A DNA stretch of 16,326 nucleotides from Entrophospora sp. SA101 (Eukaryota; Glomeromycota; Glomeromycetes; Entrophosporales; Entrophosporaceae): contig CAUDNR010004606.1 of the NCBI GenBank assembly GCA_958430865.1, positions 19,446 through 35,771 on the forward strand, in the 5' to 3' direction. This document shows, piece after piece, positions 15,609-16,326 of the stretch. A program made the position numbers and the translations under genes. The notes beneath the pieces are model-generated. The model was not told the origin of the DNA. It did not search any database and saw only the letters and a list, made by a program, of their open reading frames with translations. Each line of letters starts with the position of its first letter. Within the stretch, counting starts at the first letter, position 1.

Positions 15609-16326
15609 TTAATGATGTATGACGAAACTTTTGACTTTAGACATTGATGTAACTAAAGTATTGACTAAAGGTAATTTCTCACCAGGATATTTCGACTTGA
15701 CGTAAGTAAAACCACGTAATTAAAAACACTTGACATAAATAAAAACGCAGCAATAATGATAATGATAAATAGGATTCCAAATTATATAAAAATGTGTGTC
15801 CCAGGGATGATGAATAAAGAATTATTATATCATTGTATGCATATTGCAATGATGCAAGAAGAATAATTATCATAATTCGAATTAGAATTTTTACTTGATT
15901 AAGCTATTATTTTTTCCGTATATTTTCTTTCAAAATAAAAATGCCTCTTCTTTTTTACAAATTAAAAGCATTCTTTTATTATTACATTTTGTAAAATGTA
16001 AATGTTTTTTCGAATTTTTGACTTTGAAGTTAGCTATGCGTAATAGTAATACGCAATAATACCAATAATATGCTTGAGCTGTCTATAGTTTCTGAGTTTG
16101 AAGAAACATATATTGATCAATATGGGTATTTAGAACGACCTTTACATAACACATAAGACAGGTTTTGGTACATTGTTTTCTATTTTTATCACTTTTAAAT
16201 TTTCAAAGAATTTCTTTTATTATAGTTGGCTCGGCCTAAAGACCTCCTAAGTTTTGCATAAATTTTAAAAGTATAGAAGTCACTTTCTGTCCTATCTTTT
16301 AAAAAAATAACGTTATTAGTTGATAG
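15609..16326. other. Terminal region with no supported gene
   Basis: No exon chain or conserved motif was found on either strand. The 64-codon minus-strand open frame at 15679-15873 has low-complexity hydrophobic content and no splice partners. From about 16225 the sequence (GGCTCGGCCTAAAGACCTCC onward) is more GC-rich than its surroundings and may be the edge of a dispersed repeat continuing past the window. Confidence 0.4.
15982..16001. repeat. Perfect palindrome with 9-bp arms
   Basis: TTACATTTT (15982-15990) and AAAATGTAA (15993-16001) are reverse complements with a 2-nt centre. It could form a short hairpin; no gene is adjacent, so a terminator role is not supported. Confidence 0.45.

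Noticed and set aside
15679..15873. 64-codon minus-strand frame near the right end
   Set aside because: Hydrophobic low-complexity product, no splice partners and no recognisable motif.
1..16326. tRNA, rRNA or other structured RNA genes
   Set aside because: No cloverleaf with the conserved A and B boxes and no rRNA-like stretch was seen by eye on either strand; a covariance-model search would be needed to exclude small RNAs.

Overview
The window looks like nuclear DNA from a fungus with a very AT-rich, intron-dense genome. The best guess is an arbuscular mycorrhizal (Glomeromycotina-type) fungus. The evidence is: GT-AG introns of about 65-150 nt in most genes, a sterol-carrier protein with a peroxisomal C-terminal tripeptide, a PHD protein resembling fungal Rco1, an intron-shredded M16 metalloprotease, Asn/Ser runs inside an F-box protein, and Tc1/mariner debris. 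The lineage is inferred; no marker gene proves it. All splice models were made by eye from reading-frame continuity, splice dinucleotides and family similarity.

Layout. 1-584 (+): 3' part of a PHD-finger gene. 595-1130 (-): a small predicted coiled-coil protein in three exons, meeting the PHD gene tail to tail with 10 nt between stop codons. 1277-1945 (-): an intronless FCP1/NIF-type HAD protein. 2182-2725 (-): a three-exon SCP2 sterol-carrier protein ending in AKL. 2848-3196 (-): a putative two-exon 72-residue protein of unknown function. 3197-4093: a divergent, AT-rich promoter region. 4094-6061 (+): a single-exon F-box protein with Cys pairs and two Asn/Ser-rich inserts. 6449-12433 (-): an M16 metalloprotease in 35 exons (3027 coding nt, 1008 aa), including an 8-nt microexon. 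12621-13737 (-): a four-exon protein with two HMG boxes and a mitochondrial presequence, of TFAM/Abf2 type.

From about 13740 to the end no intact gene is visible. This part holds a transposon-like terminus, a broken Tc1/mariner-type transposase fragment on the + strand, and a decayed protein-coding gene of unknown family on the - strand that can be followed through six frame-shifted segments.

The intact genes do not form one pathway. They cover chromatin reading, phosphatase-like chemistry, peroxisomal lipid transfer, ubiquitin ligase adaptor function, proteolysis and mtDNA packaging. I did not find a convincing new multi-gene system. The most distinctive items are the splice structure of the M16 gene (microexon, catalytic motif split by an intron, candidate GC-AG intron), the unidentified small proteins, and the decayed gene.
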